64,000 bases of DNA from Citrobacter europaeus (GTDB lineage: Bacteria > Pseudomonadota > Gammaproteobacteria > Enterobacterales > Enterobacteriaceae), in NCBI GenBank assembly GCA_020099315.1, contig CP083650.1, positions 2,294,001 through 2,358,000 of the forward strand, written 5' to 3'. How positions within the stretch are numbered: the stretch's first letter is position 1; the number at the start of each line of letters is the position of its first letter. This document shows, in pieces, positions 17,688 through 25,957 of this stretch. The notes below the pieces were generated by a model, which was not told the origin of the DNA, ran no database searches, and saw only the letters and a program-made list of their open reading frames with translations. The position numbers and the translations under genes are program-made.

Positions 17688-18697
17688 CAATGATACCCCT
17701 CACCATGTTGAACTTTGCCGCGAAAAACGTAGTAACTCCAGAAGGTGTACACCAGGATTATCGGGATAATCAGCAGTGCGCCAACCAACATAAAGCCCTG
17801 ACTTTGCGCCGGAGCCGCCGCCTGCCAGAGCGTAATGGACGGCGGAATGATATGTGGCCAGATACTGATCCCCAGCCCGCTGAACCCAAGAAAAATCAAC
17901 CCCAGCGTCAATGCAAAAGGCAGCGTATGGCAGTGATGCTGCCCCAGTGAACGCCACAGCCAGATGCTGATAAGCGCAACCAGCAGTGGAACCGGCATCA
18001 GGAACCACAGGTTGGGCAGGCTAAACCAACGCTCGGCAATCGCACTGTGCGCCAGCGGCGTCCACAGGCTGATAATGGCAATGACAACCAGCATCGTCAG
18101 CAGCAGTTTTTTTGCCACACGGCGCATTTTTTCCTGCAACGGATTTTCGCTTTTCATCACCAGCCACGTCGCTCCCAGCAGAGCGTAGGCTACAACCAGG
18201 CCAACGCCGCAGAACAGCGTAAACGGGGTCAGCCAGTCGAAAGGACCGCCGCTGTAGCTGCGTCCGGTGACGGAAAATCCATTGAGTACGGCACCCACCA
18301 CGACACCCTGGGTGAATGTCGCGAGGATTGAACCGCCGAGAAAAGCTTTATCCCAGAATGGTCGATGCGCCGGCGTGGCTTTAAAACGAAACTCGAAGGC
18401 GACGCCGCGAAAAATCAGGCCGATTAGCATCAGTGTCAGCGGGATCGTCAGCGCATCGACAATCACCGCATAGGCCAGGGGGAAAGCGCCGAATAATCCG
18501 GCTCCGCCCAGCACCAGCCAGGTTTCATTGCCGTCCCATACCGGGGCGACGCTGTTGACCATCACATCGCGGTCATCAGAGTCCTGAATCGCCGGGAATA
18601 AGATACCGATCCCAAGATCAAAACCGTCCATCACGATATACATCAACGTGGCGAACACGATAATTACAAACCAGATAACTGATAAATCGATACCCAT
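17687..18697 (-). CDS. cioB: Cytochrome bd ubiquinol oxidase subunit II, CioB type
   Basis: This 336-residue membrane protein has about nine helices and the CydB family pattern, including MDGFDLGIGIL and APVWDGNETWLVLGG near the N-terminus. Together with CioA it forms a quinol:O2 oxidoreductase of the inner membrane. The length is that of CioB rather than the somewhat longer CydB. The start overlaps the cioA stop (TAATG) and the stop overlaps the small third gene, so all three are translationally coupled. Confidence 0.9.
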   Translation of the reverse strand: MGIDLSVIWFVIIVFATLMYIVMDGFDLGIGILFPAIQDSDDRDVMVNSVAPVWDGNETWLVLGGAGLFGAFPLAYAVIVDALTIPLTLMLIGLIFRGVAFEFRFKATPAHRPFWDKAFLGGSILATFTQGVVVGAVLNGFSVTGRSYSGGPFDWLTPFTLFCGVGLVVAYALLGATWLVMKSENPLQEKMRRVAKKLLLTMLVVIAIISLWTPLAHSAIAERWFSLPNLWFLMPVPLLVALISIWLWRSLGQHHCHTLPFALTLGLIFLGFSGLGISIWPHIIPPSITLWQAAAPAQSQGFMLVGALLIIPIILVYTFWSYYVFRGKVQHGEGYH

Positions 18698-20100
18698 TAG
18701 CGGTGTGCCTCCGGTTGAGAGTCGAGGACGGCAGCAGAAAGCGGCCGGGCAGGCGTGCCGGTGGGCGGAACGGTCGGGTCATCTTCCTGCGGCCCTTTGC
18801 GGATCAGGCGGATCATGTAGCTGTAACCCACGCCAAACACCGAGCTGTACACCACAAAGAAGGACAGCAGGCTGATACTCATATGTAAATCGCCATGGGC
18901 GGAAACCGCATCCTCCGTACGTTGCAACCCGTAAACCACCCACGGCTGACGGCCAACTTCAGTAGTCACCCAGCCAGCAAGGATGGCAATCAGACCGGAG
19001 GGACCCATCCGCAAGGCAAAGCGTAGGAAAGGGCGCGAGGTGTATAAACGTTGCTTATAGCGCAGCCACAGAGCAAATGCGCCCAACAGGATCATCAGCA
19101 TGCCCAGTCCGGCCATTATGCGAAACGACCAGAACACCATGGTAGAGTTGGGCCTGTCTTCTTTAGGAAACTCTTTAAGGGCCGGAACCTGCTTATCCAG
19201 ACTATGCGTCAGGATCAGACTACCCAGCGCCGGGATTTCCAGCCCATAGCGGGTGCGCTCCTGCTCCATATCCGGCCAACCGAACAGCAATAGCGGAGTA
19301 GGCTCACCGGGCGGATTTTCCCAGTGTCCTTCAATCGCGGCAATTTTTGCAGGCTGATGCTTCAGTGTATTCAAACCGTGCATATCGCCAATCAAAGCCT
19401 GCAGTGGGGCGACGATTAACGTCATCCATAGCGCCATTGAGAACATGGCGCGAATAGCCGGAGTGTTATTCCCGCGCAATAAATGCCATGCGCCCGACGC
19501 TGCGACAAACAGCGCGCTGCTCAGGAAAGCGGCAACGGACATATGCAGCAAACGATAAGGGAATGAAGGATTGAAAATAACGGCGAACCAGTCGACGGGA
19601 ACGACCTGGCCGTTAACTATTTCGTAACCCTGCGGCGTTTGCATCCAACTGTTGGAGGCGAGGATCCAGAAGGTAGAAATAATAGTACCCAGCGCAACCA
19701 TACAGGTCGCGAAGAAGTGAAGCCCCGGGCCAACCCGGTTCCAGCCAAACAGCATTACCCCGAGGAAACCTGCTTCAAGGAAGAAGGCGGTGAGCACTTC
19801 ATAGGTCAGAAGCGGCCCGGTGATGCTACCGGCGAACTCGGAAAAACCGCTCCAGTTGGTGCCGAACTGATAGGCCATCACCAGCCCGGAAACTACGCCC
19901 ATCCCAAAGTTTACGGCGAATATTTTCGACCAGAAATGGTATAGCGAGCGCCAGACGGGATTTTTCGTTTTTAGCCATAACCCTTCGAGCACCGCCAGAT
20001 AACTGGCGAGGCCAATGGTAATGGCCGGAAAGATGATGTGAAAGGATACCGTAAACGCGAACTGGATCCTTGCCAGGTGAAACGCGTCAAGACCGAACAT
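18697..20100 (-). CDS. cioA: Cytochrome bd ubiquinol oxidase subunit I, cyanide-insensitive CioA type
   Basis: This 467-residue subunit I begins MFGLDAFHLARIQFAFTVSFH, with the conserved haem b595 histidine near residue 20. It also shows NWSGFSEFAGSITGPLLTYEV and the quinol-binding region GEPTPLLLFGWPD. The Q-loop between helices 6 and 7 is short, which separates CioA/short-loop enzymes from E. coli CydA. Such oxidases give low-proton-yield, cyanide- and sulfide-tolerant respiration. The ATG at 20100 has GGAG eight bases upstream; a TTG further upstream is rejected. E. coli lacks this operon between yncJ and hicAB, so it is an accessory insertion. A CTGTTAT/ATAACAG palindrome lies upstream. 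Confidence 0.9.
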   Translation of the reverse strand: MFGLDAFHLARIQFAFTVSFHIIFPAITIGLASYLAVLEGLWLKTKNPVWRSLYHFWSKIFAVNFGMGVVSGLVMAYQFGTNWSGFSEFAGSITGPLLTYEVLTAFFLEAGFLGVMLFGWNRVGPGLHFFATCMVALGTIISTFWILASNSWMQTPQGYEIVNGQVVPVDWFAVIFNPSFPYRLLHMSVAAFLSSALFVAASGAWHLLRGNNTPAIRAMFSMALWMTLIVAPLQALIGDMHGLNTLKHQPAKIAAIEGHWENPPGEPTPLLLFGWPDMEQERTRYGLEIPALGSLILTHSLDKQVPALKEFPKEDRPNSTMVFWSFRIMAGLGMLMILLGAFALWLRYKQRLYTSRPFLRFALRMGPSGLIAILAGWVTTEVGRQPWVVYGLQRTEDAVSAHGDLHMSISLLSFFVVYSSVFGVGYSYMIRLIRKGPQEDDPTVPPTGTPARPLSAAVLDSQPEAHR

Positions 20101-20186
20101 GCTTAACTCCGCAGGCAAAATTGATTTAGCGCAATTCTAAGGCTGCGAAGCACTGGAAGGCAGAAACAGAACAGTTCTTTTTAACC

Positions 20187-20208
20187 ATAACAGTTGTCGC
20201 GCTGTTAT
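20187..20208. promoter_or_regulatory. ATAACAG-N8-CTGTTAT palindrome upstream of cioA
   Basis: Seven-base arms ATAACAG (20187-20193) and CTGTTAT (20202-20208) lie about 90 bp upstream of cioA. The same ATAACAGTT word recurs in the palindrome between hicB and ydcR, so a common regulator is possible. Confidence 0.45.
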
Positions 20209-20273
20209 AGATTGGCCCGGCTGATATGAAATCTGGAAGCTGGGTTCCCGTTATTGAATAGCGTCCTTCCCAC

Positions 20274-20299
20274 GCTAGTAATTTTGCGATGTTACTAGC
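20274..20299. promoter_or_regulatory. Inverted repeat in the hicAB promoter region, candidate HicB operator
   Basis: Perfect 8-base arms GCTAGTAA and TTACTAGC are separated by 10 bases, about 65 bp upstream of hicA and just upstream of a TATAAT at 20340-20345. In E. coli the HicB antitoxin represses its own promoter through palindromic operators, so this is a reasonable candidate site. Confidence 0.5.
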
Positions 20300-20363
20300 A
20301 AGGTAATTAAAGAGTAATCATAAATGTTTACTTTGTGTGTATAATAGACGACAGGGAGGCGCA

Positions 20364-20540
20364 GTGAAGCAAAGTGAGTTCAGACGCTGGCTTGAATCTC
20401 AGGGAGTTGAAGTTACAAACGGCTCAAATCATCTGAAGTTGAGGTATCAGGGAAGGCGTAGCGTTATGCTCAGGCATCCTGGTGATGAGATAAAAGAGGC
20501 TCTGCGAAAAGCGATCCAAAAGCAGCCAGGCTTACAGTAA
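20364..20540 (+). CDS. hicA: HicA mRNA interferase toxin
   Basis: This 58-residue protein matches E. coli HicA, a ribosome-independent mRNA-cleaving toxin with a dsRNA-binding-like fold. The catalytic histidine is in GSNHLKL (residue 23). The start is GTG at 20364, chosen because AGGGAGG lies seven bases upstream and the length equals that in E. coli; the frame is open further upstream. It forms a type II toxin-antitoxin pair with hicB 25 bp downstream. Confidence 0.92.
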   Translation: MKQSEFRRWLESQGVEVTNGSNHLKLRYQGRRSVMLRHPGDEIKEALRKAIQKQPGLQ

Positions 20541-20565
20541 TCATCATCAATATAAGGCTGATTAT

Positions 20566-21003
20566 ATGAGAAATTTTGAGAAAATCATGCGTTATCCCGT
20601 TAATCTAGTACCCGCCGTGGAAGGTGGGTTTGTGGTGTCTTTTCCGGATATTCCTGAAGCATTAACTCAGGGAGAAACCCGTCATGATGCTTTGCAGGCT
20701 GCGCAAGCCGCATTGGTCACCGCTTTTGAATTCTATTTCGACGATAACGAACCGATTCCTTTGCCTTCGGCGGTTGTCGCTGGCGCTGACTATGTGGAAA
20801 TACCACTGAGCGTTGCGTCTAAAGTTCTGTTGTTAAATGCCTTCCTTGAATCGAATATTACCCAGCAGGAACTGGCAAACAGGATCGGCAGGCCTAAGCA
20901 GGAAATCACTCGCTTATTCGATTTAAAGCACGCGACAAAAATTGATGCTGTGCAGATAGCTGCCCGCGCCTTAGGCAAAGAACTGTCATTAGCGATGTTG
21001 TAA
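20566..21003 (+). CDS. hicB: HicB antitoxin
   Basis: This protein neutralises HicA. The N-terminal half (MRYPV onward) is a degenerate RNase-H-like HicA-binding domain. The C-terminal third is a helix-turn-helix (QQELANRIGRPKQEITRLF, about residues 100-118) used for autorepression. It matches E. coli HicB closely at the C-terminus. Two starts are possible: ATG 20566 (145 residues, AAGG eight bases upstream) and ATG 20587 (138 residues, the length commonly annotated in E. coli). Confidence 0.92.
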   Translation: MRNFEKIMRYPVNLVPAVEGGFVVSFPDIPEALTQGETRHDALQAAQAALVTAFEFYFDDNEPIPLPSAVVAGADYVEIPLSVASKVLLLNAFLESNITQQELANRIGRPKQEITRLFDLKHATKIDAVQIAARALGKELSLAML

Positions 21004-21023
21004 AACTGTTAACTATAACAGTT
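21004..21023. promoter_or_regulatory. Perfect palindrome between hicB and ydcR
   Basis: AACTGTTA (21004-21011) and TAACAGTT (21016-21023) form perfect 8-base arms around ACTA. The site starts right after the hicB stop and lies about 70 bp upstream of ydcR. It is too AT-rich and lacks a T-run for a terminator, so an operator, perhaps for YdcR autoregulation, is more likely. Confidence 0.5.
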
Positions 21024-21095
21024 ATATAAAATACCCTGATTATGTAAACTGATATATACAGTGGTTGTCACCGACACCGGTAATCAGGACAAAAA

Positions 21096-22505
21096 ATGAA
21101 AAAATACCAGCGACTGGCTGAGCAAATTCGCGATCAAATCGCGTCTGGCGTATGGCAGCCCGGCGATCGCTTGCCATCATTGCGTGAACAGGTGGTCAGC
21201 AGCGGCATGAGTTTTATGACCGTCGGACACGCCTACCAGTTGCTGGAGAGTCAGGGGCGAATTATCGCCCGACCACAGTCGGGTTACTACGTTGCTGCGC
21301 GCCCTGAACGTGAACTGGCCGCGCCGCAGGCGCAGGTAATGCGCGATGAAGCGGTGGATATCAACACCTATATTTTTGATATGTTGCAGGCCAGTCGGGA
21401 TGCGTCAGTGATGCCATTTGCCTCTGCATTCCCCGATCCGCGTCTGTTTCCCCTCCAGCAGTTGAACCGCTCGCTGGCGCAGGTGAGTAAAACCGCCACC
21501 GCCATGAGCGTGATCGAAAACCTGCCGCCGGGAAATGCTGAACTGCGCCATGCCATTGCCCGTCGCTATGCTCAACAGGGGATGACCATTTCACCTGATG
21601 AAATAGTCATCACTACCGGTGCGCTGGAAGCCCTCAACCTGAGCCTGCAGGCAGTTACTGAACCGGGGGACTGGGTGATTGTCGAAAACCCGTGTTTTTA
21701 CGGGGCGTTGCAGGCCCTTGAACGATTACGCCTGAAGGCGCTTTCGATCGCCACCGACGTAAAAGAGGGGATCGATCTTACCGCGCTGGAGCAGGCGTTG
21801 CAGGAGTATCCGGTCAAAGCCTGCTGGCTGATGACCAATAGCCAAAATCCGCTTGGTTTTACGCTCAACCCAGAGAAGAAGGCGCATCTGGTCGCATTGC
21901 TGGAGAAATACCATGTAATGCTGATAGAGGATGATGTCTACAGCGAGCTGTATTTTGGCCGTGAAAAACCACTGCCCGCCAAAGCCTGGGATCGCGCCGA
22001 CAGCGTTTTGCATTGTTCGTCTTTCTCGAAGTGCCTGGTGCCCGGATTTCGCGTTGGCTGGGTAGCGGCCGGGAAGCATGCCCGGCGTATTCAGCGACTC
22101 CAGCTAATGAGCACCTTATCCACCAGTTCCCCTATGCAGCTTGCACTGGTGGATTACCTCTCAACCCGGCGCTATGACGCACATCTGCGTCGCTTACGCC
22201 GACAGCTGGCGGAGCGCAAACAGCAAGCCTGGCAAACGCTGCTGCGTCATCTTCCGGCGGAAGTCAAAATTCACCACAACGACAGCGGCTATTTCCTGTG
22301 GCTGGAACTGCCAGAACCGCTTGATGCAGGCGTGCTCAGCACCCAGGCGCTGGCGCACCATATCAGCATTGCGCCGGGAAAAATGTTCTCGACCTCGGGG
22401 AGCTGGACACGTTTCTTCCGTTTTAATACCGCATGGCACTGGGGGGAACGTGAGGAACAGGCTGTAAAACAGTTGGGAAAATTAATTCGCGAGATGATGA
22501 AATAA
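21096..22505 (+). CDS. ydcR: MocR/GntR-family regulator with aminotransferase domain, YdcR
   Basis: This 469-residue protein is the length of E. coli YdcR. It is a MocR-type fusion. The N-terminal GntR winged helix covers about residues 1-75 (LAEQIRDQIASGVWQPGDRL), and a fold-type I aminotransferase-like domain follows with the PLP lysine motif (SSFSKCLVPGFRVGW, about residues 308-322). MocR proteins use PLP adducts as effectors. It sits just upstream of ydcSTUV-patD, in the same direction, and is the natural candidate regulator of that polyamine operon; this is inferred from position. Confidence 0.92.
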   Translation: MKKYQRLAEQIRDQIASGVWQPGDRLPSLREQVVSSGMSFMTVGHAYQLLESQGRIIARPQSGYYVAARPERELAAPQAQVMRDEAVDINTYIFDMLQASRDASVMPFASAFPDPRLFPLQQLNRSLAQVSKTATAMSVIENLPPGNAELRHAIARRYAQQGMTISPDEIVITTGALEALNLSLQAVTEPGDWVIVENPCFYGALQALERLRLKALSIATDVKEGIDLTALEQALQEYPVKACWLMTNSQNPLGFTLNPEKKAHLVALLEKYHVMLIEDDVYSELYFGREKPLPAKAWDRADSVLHCSSFSKCLVPGFRVGWVAAGKHARRIQRLQLMSTLSTSSPMQLALVDYLSTRRYDAHLRRLRRQLAERKQQAWQTLLRHLPAEVKIHHNDSGYFLWLELPEPLDAGVLSTQALAHHISIAPGKMFSTSGSWTRFFRFNTAWHWGEREEQAVKQLGKLIREMMK

Positions 22506-22510
22506 AACAT

Positions 22511-22550
22511 AACGCGCTATTTAATATAAAAGAATGGCGCGTTCATATTT
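22511..22550 (+). terminator. Hairpin after ydcR, possible terminator
   Basis: AACGCGC (22511-22517) and GCGCGTT (22537-22543) are followed by CATATTT. The 19-base loop and short T-run make this a moderate call. It opens the 328-bp gap between ydcR and ydcS. Confidence 0.45.
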
Positions 22551-22652
22551 CAGAAATAGAGGATACCTCGCCCTGATGTTATTTATATCGGGCGCTACCA
22601 TACAAAAAATCAATAGTTATTACTATTGCCACCATTGCATCTAACTCTTTGT

Positions 22653-22659
22653 CTATACT
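22653..22659 (+). promoter_or_regulatory. Candidate sigma-S type -10 element upstream of ydcS
   Basis: CTATACT matches the preferred -10 sequence of RpoS promoters. E. coli ydcS is known to be RpoS-dependent, so this is a plausible start region for the ydcSTUV-patD operon, about 175 bp upstream of ydcS. The rest of the 22506-22833 gap shows no coding potential. Confidence 0.4.
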
Positions 22660-22833
22660 CCAGAAGATAAAATCCCCGGTCAGCGTCAGTAGCGTAATGA
22701 GCGTTAGCTCACAACCTGATTAAATTTCCTTGCGCCAACAGGAACGCTTACCACACCCCGACTATTTTTAGGAAAGGACATATATTTACGGCAAGGCTGC
22801 CGCTCAATATTTTTTAGACAGGAGTAAGACGTT

Positions 22834-23979
22834 ATGAGCAAGCAGCTTGCCCTCAGTAGCCTGTGCGCACTCAGTATGACGCTGATGACTGCACAGGCAG
22901 CCGAACCCCCGACATCATTAGATAAACCGGAAGGCCGTCTGGATATTATTGCCTGGCCGGGCTACATCGAACGTGGACAGACCGATAAACAATATGATTG
23001 GGTCTCGCAGTTTGAGAAAGATACTGGCTGCGCGGTCAATGTCAAAACGGCGGCCACATCTGATGAGATGGTCAGCCTGATGGCAAAAGGCGGCTACGAC
23101 CTGGTTACCGCTTCCGGTGACGCCTCATTGCGTCTGATTATGGGTAAACGCGTTCAGCCGATTAATACCGCGCTGATCCCAAACTGGAAAAGCATCGATC
23201 CACGCGTGGTAAAAGGCGAGTGGTTCAACGTTGGCGGAAAAGTTTACGGCACGCCGTACCAGTGGGGACCAAACCTGCTGATGTATAACACAAAAATCTT
23301 CCCAACGCCGCCAGATAGCTGGAGCGTGGTTTTTGTTGAACAAAAACTTGCGGACGGGAAAAGCAATAAAGGGCGCGTTCAGGCCTACGATGGGCCGATC
23401 TATATTGCCGATGCCGCGTTATTCGTTAAAGCAACTCAGCCGCAGCTGGGCATTACCGATCCCTATCAGCTCACCGAACAGCAGTATCAGGCGGTTATCA
23501 AAGTTCTGAGCGATCAGCACGCGCTAATCCATCGCTATTGGCATGATACCACCGTGCAAATGAGCGACTTTAAAAACGAAGGTGTGGTGGCGTCAAGCGC
23601 ATGGCCTTATCAGGCTAACGCTCTGAAAGGGGAAGGCCAACCTATTGCCACGGTTTTCCCAAAAGAAGGGGTTACCGGATGGGCTGATACCACCATGCTG
23701 CACAGCGAAGCGAAACACCCGGTATGTGCTTACCAATGGATGAACTGGTCATTAACCCCGAAAGTTCAAGGCGACGTTGCGGCCTGGTTTGGTTCTCTGC
23801 CAGTAGTGCCTGAAGGCTGTAAAGCCAGCCCGTTGCTGGGTGAAAAGGGCTGTGAAACCAACGGCTATAGTTACTTTGACAAAATTGCCTTCTGGAAAAC
23901 GCCGATCGCAGAAGGTGGCAAATTCGTTCCTTACAGTCGCTGGACGCAGGATTACATCGCCATTATGGGCGGTCGTTAA
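22834..23979 (+). CDS. ydcS: Polyamine-type ABC transporter periplasmic binding protein YdcS
   Basis: This 381-residue protein is the same length as E. coli YdcS. It has a Sec signal peptide (cleavage near AQA at about residue 22) and a PotD-like substrate-binding fold (LDIIAWPGYIERG after the signal). E. coli YdcS is the presumed putrescine-type binding component of YdcSTUV and has also been reported to make poly-3-hydroxybutyrate. It is the first gene of a five-gene operon whose last gene oxidises gamma-aminobutyraldehyde, in keeping with putrescine use as a nitrogen source. Confidence 0.93.
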   Translation: MSKQLALSSLCALSMTLMTAQAAEPPTSLDKPEGRLDIIAWPGYIERGQTDKQYDWVSQFEKDTGCAVNVKTAATSDEMVSLMAKGGYDLVTASGDASLRLIMGKRVQPINTALIPNWKSIDPRVVKGEWFNVGGKVYGTPYQWGPNLLMYNTKIFPTPPDSWSVVFVEQKLADGKSNKGRVQAYDGPIYIADAALFVKATQPQLGITDPYQLTEQQYQAVIKVLSDQHALIHRYWHDTTVQMSDFKNEGVVASSAWPYQANALKGEGQPIATVFPKEGVTGWADTTMLHSEAKHPVCAYQWMNWSLTPKVQGDVAAWFGSLPVVPEGCKASPLLGEKGCETNGYSYFDKIAFWKTPIAEGGKFVPYSRWTQDYIAIMGGR

Positions 23980-23995
23980 TTCCGCTGGGGGTTTT

Positions 23996-25012
23996 ATGAC
24001 GTACGCAGTGGAGTTTCATAACGTCTCGCGTCTGTACGGGGATGTTCGTGCAGTTGATGGCGTAAGTATTGCGATTAATGACGGTGAGTTTTTCTCTATG
24101 CTGGGGCCATCCGGCTCCGGCAAGACCACCTGTCTGCGCCTGATTGCAGGGTTTGAGCAGCTGTCAGGCGGCGCAATCACCATTTTTGGTAAGCAGGCCA
24201 GCGAATTGCCGCCCTGGGAACGGGACGTCAATACGGTATTTCAGGATTACGCGTTGTTCCCGCATATGTCGATTCTCGACAACGTCGCCTACGGGCTGAT
24301 GGTCAAAGGCATTGATAAAAAACAGCGCCACGCCAAAGCGCGAGAGGCGCTGGATAAAGTTGCGCTCGGTTTTGTTTATGAACGCAAACCGTCGCAACTT
24401 TCCGGTGGTCAGCGGCAGCGCGTGGCGATTGCCCGGGCGCTGGTCAATGAGCCGCGCGTCCTGCTGTTGGATGAACCGCTCGGGGCATTGGATCTCAAGC
24501 TGCGTGAACAGATGCAGTTGGAGCTGAAAAAATTACAGCAATCTCTTGGTATCACCTTCATTTTTGTCACTCACGATCAGGGGGAAGCCCTGTCGATGTC
24601 CGATCGTGTGGCGGTGTTTAATAACGGTCGCATCGAACAGGTGGATTCTCCGCGCGAACTGTACATGCGTCCGCGGACACCGTTTGTGGCAAGTTTCGTC
24701 GGGACGTCCAATGTCTTTGATGCCACGATGTCAGCGAACGTTTGCGGGTTACAGGGGATGTTCTCCCTGCGCCCGGAACATATTCGTTTGAATGATGCCG
24801 GGGGAGAAGTCCAGGCTACGGGAGTTATCCAGGCGGTGCAGTACCAGGGCGCGGCGACACGATTTGAACTGAAACTGGCCGGTGGTGAAAAGTTGCTGGT
24901 TAGCCAGGCGAATCTGACGGGCGAAATGCTGCCCTCAACGTTGTCGCCAGGTCAGCAGGTGATGGCGTCGTGGTCACGCGACGTGATGGTACCGCTGGTT
25001 GAGGAGAGGTGA
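23996..25012 (+). CDS. ydcT: Polyamine-type ABC transporter ATP-binding protein YdcT
   Basis: This 338-residue ATPase has Walker A GPSGSGKTT (about residues 39-47), signature LSGGQRQR, Walker B LLLDEPLGALD, and the C-terminal TOBE-type domain of PotA-like proteins. It matches E. coli YdcT (337 residues). The start ATG 23996 lies 16 bp after ydcS with GGGGG upstream; the longer frame that runs back into ydcS is not used. It energises the YdcUV permease. Confidence 0.94.
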   Translation: MTYAVEFHNVSRLYGDVRAVDGVSIAINDGEFFSMLGPSGSGKTTCLRLIAGFEQLSGGAITIFGKQASELPPWERDVNTVFQDYALFPHMSILDNVAYGLMVKGIDKKQRHAKAREALDKVALGFVYERKPSQLSGGQRQRVAIARALVNEPRVLLLDEPLGALDLKLREQMQLELKKLQQSLGITFIFVTHDQGEALSMSDRVAVFNNGRIEQVDSPRELYMRPRTPFVASFVGTSNVFDATMSANVCGLQGMFSLRPEHIRLNDAGGEVQATGVIQAVQYQGAATRFELKLAGGEKLLVSQANLTGEMLPSTLSPGQQVMASWSRDVMVPLVEER

Positions 25013-25957
25013 ATGGCTATGAATGTCTTACATTCGCCTCCACAGTCGACAGGTCTGAACCGGATTTCAGGTTTCTTCTGGCGTAATCCGGGGTTGGGGC
25101 TGTTTTTGCTGCTCCTCGGACCGCTGATGTGGTTTGGCATTGTCTACTTCGGCTCATTGCTGACGCTGTTGTGGCAGGGTTTTTATACCTTCGACGATTT
25201 CACCATGTCGGTCACGCCGGACCTGACGCTGGCGAATTTGCAGGCGCTGTTTAATCCGGCCAACTACGACATCATTTTGCGTACCCTGACGATGGCGGTG
25301 GCGGTCACCATTGCCAGCGCGATTCTGGCGTTTCCGATGGCGTGGTACATGGCGCGCTATACCAGCGGCAAAATGAAAGCCTTTTTTTACATTGCGGTGA
25401 TGTTGCCGATGTGGGCCAGCTACATCGTTAAAGCCTACGCATGGACGTTACTGTTGGCTAAAGACGGCGTGGCGCAATGGTTTTTAACCCATCTGGGGCT
25501 GGAGCCGCTGCTGCTCTCGTTTCTGACGCTGCCTGCCGTCGGCGGCAATACGCTGTCGACTTCAGGGTTAGGGCGCTTTCTGGTGTTCGTCTACATCTGG
25601 CTGCCGTTTATGATCCTGCCGGTACAAGCCGCGCTGGAGAGACTCCCGCCGTCGCTATTACAGGCCTCCGCTGATTTAGGCGCACGTCCGCGTCAAACTT
25701 TCCGCTATGTGGTCCTCCCACTGGCGATACCCGGTATTGCGGCAGGCTCGATTTTTACCTTCTCTCTGACGTTGGGCGATTTTATCGTGCCGCAACTGGT
25801 GGGGCCGCCGGGCTATTTCATCGGCAACATGGTGTATTCGCAGCAAGGGGCGATTGGCAATATGCCGATGGCGGCGGCATTTACTCTGGTGCCGATTGTA
25901 TTAATCGCACTGTATCTGGCGTTCGTGAAGCGTCTGGGAGCTTTTGATGCACTCTGA
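25013..25957 (+). CDS. ydcU: Polyamine-type ABC transporter permease YdcU
   Basis: This 314-residue inner-membrane protein has six helices and the permease EAA-like loop (ASADLGARPRQTFRYVVLPL, near residue 225). It matches E. coli YdcU (313 residues). The ATG follows the ydcT stop with no gap, with GAGAGG upstream inside ydcT. It forms a heterodimer with YdcV. Confidence 0.93.
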   Translation: MAMNVLHSPPQSTGLNRISGFFWRNPGLGLFLLLLGPLMWFGIVYFGSLLTLLWQGFYTFDDFTMSVTPDLTLANLQALFNPANYDIILRTLTMAVAVTIASAILAFPMAWYMARYTSGKMKAFFYIAVMLPMWASYIVKAYAWTLLLAKDGVAQWFLTHLGLEPLLLSFLTLPAVGGNTLSTSGLGRFLVFVYIWLPFMILPVQAALERLPPSLLQASADLGARPRQTFRYVVLPLAIPGIAAGSIFTFSLTLGDFIVPQLVGPPGYFIGNMVYSQQGAIGNMPMAAAFTLVPIVLIALYLAFVKRLGAFDAL

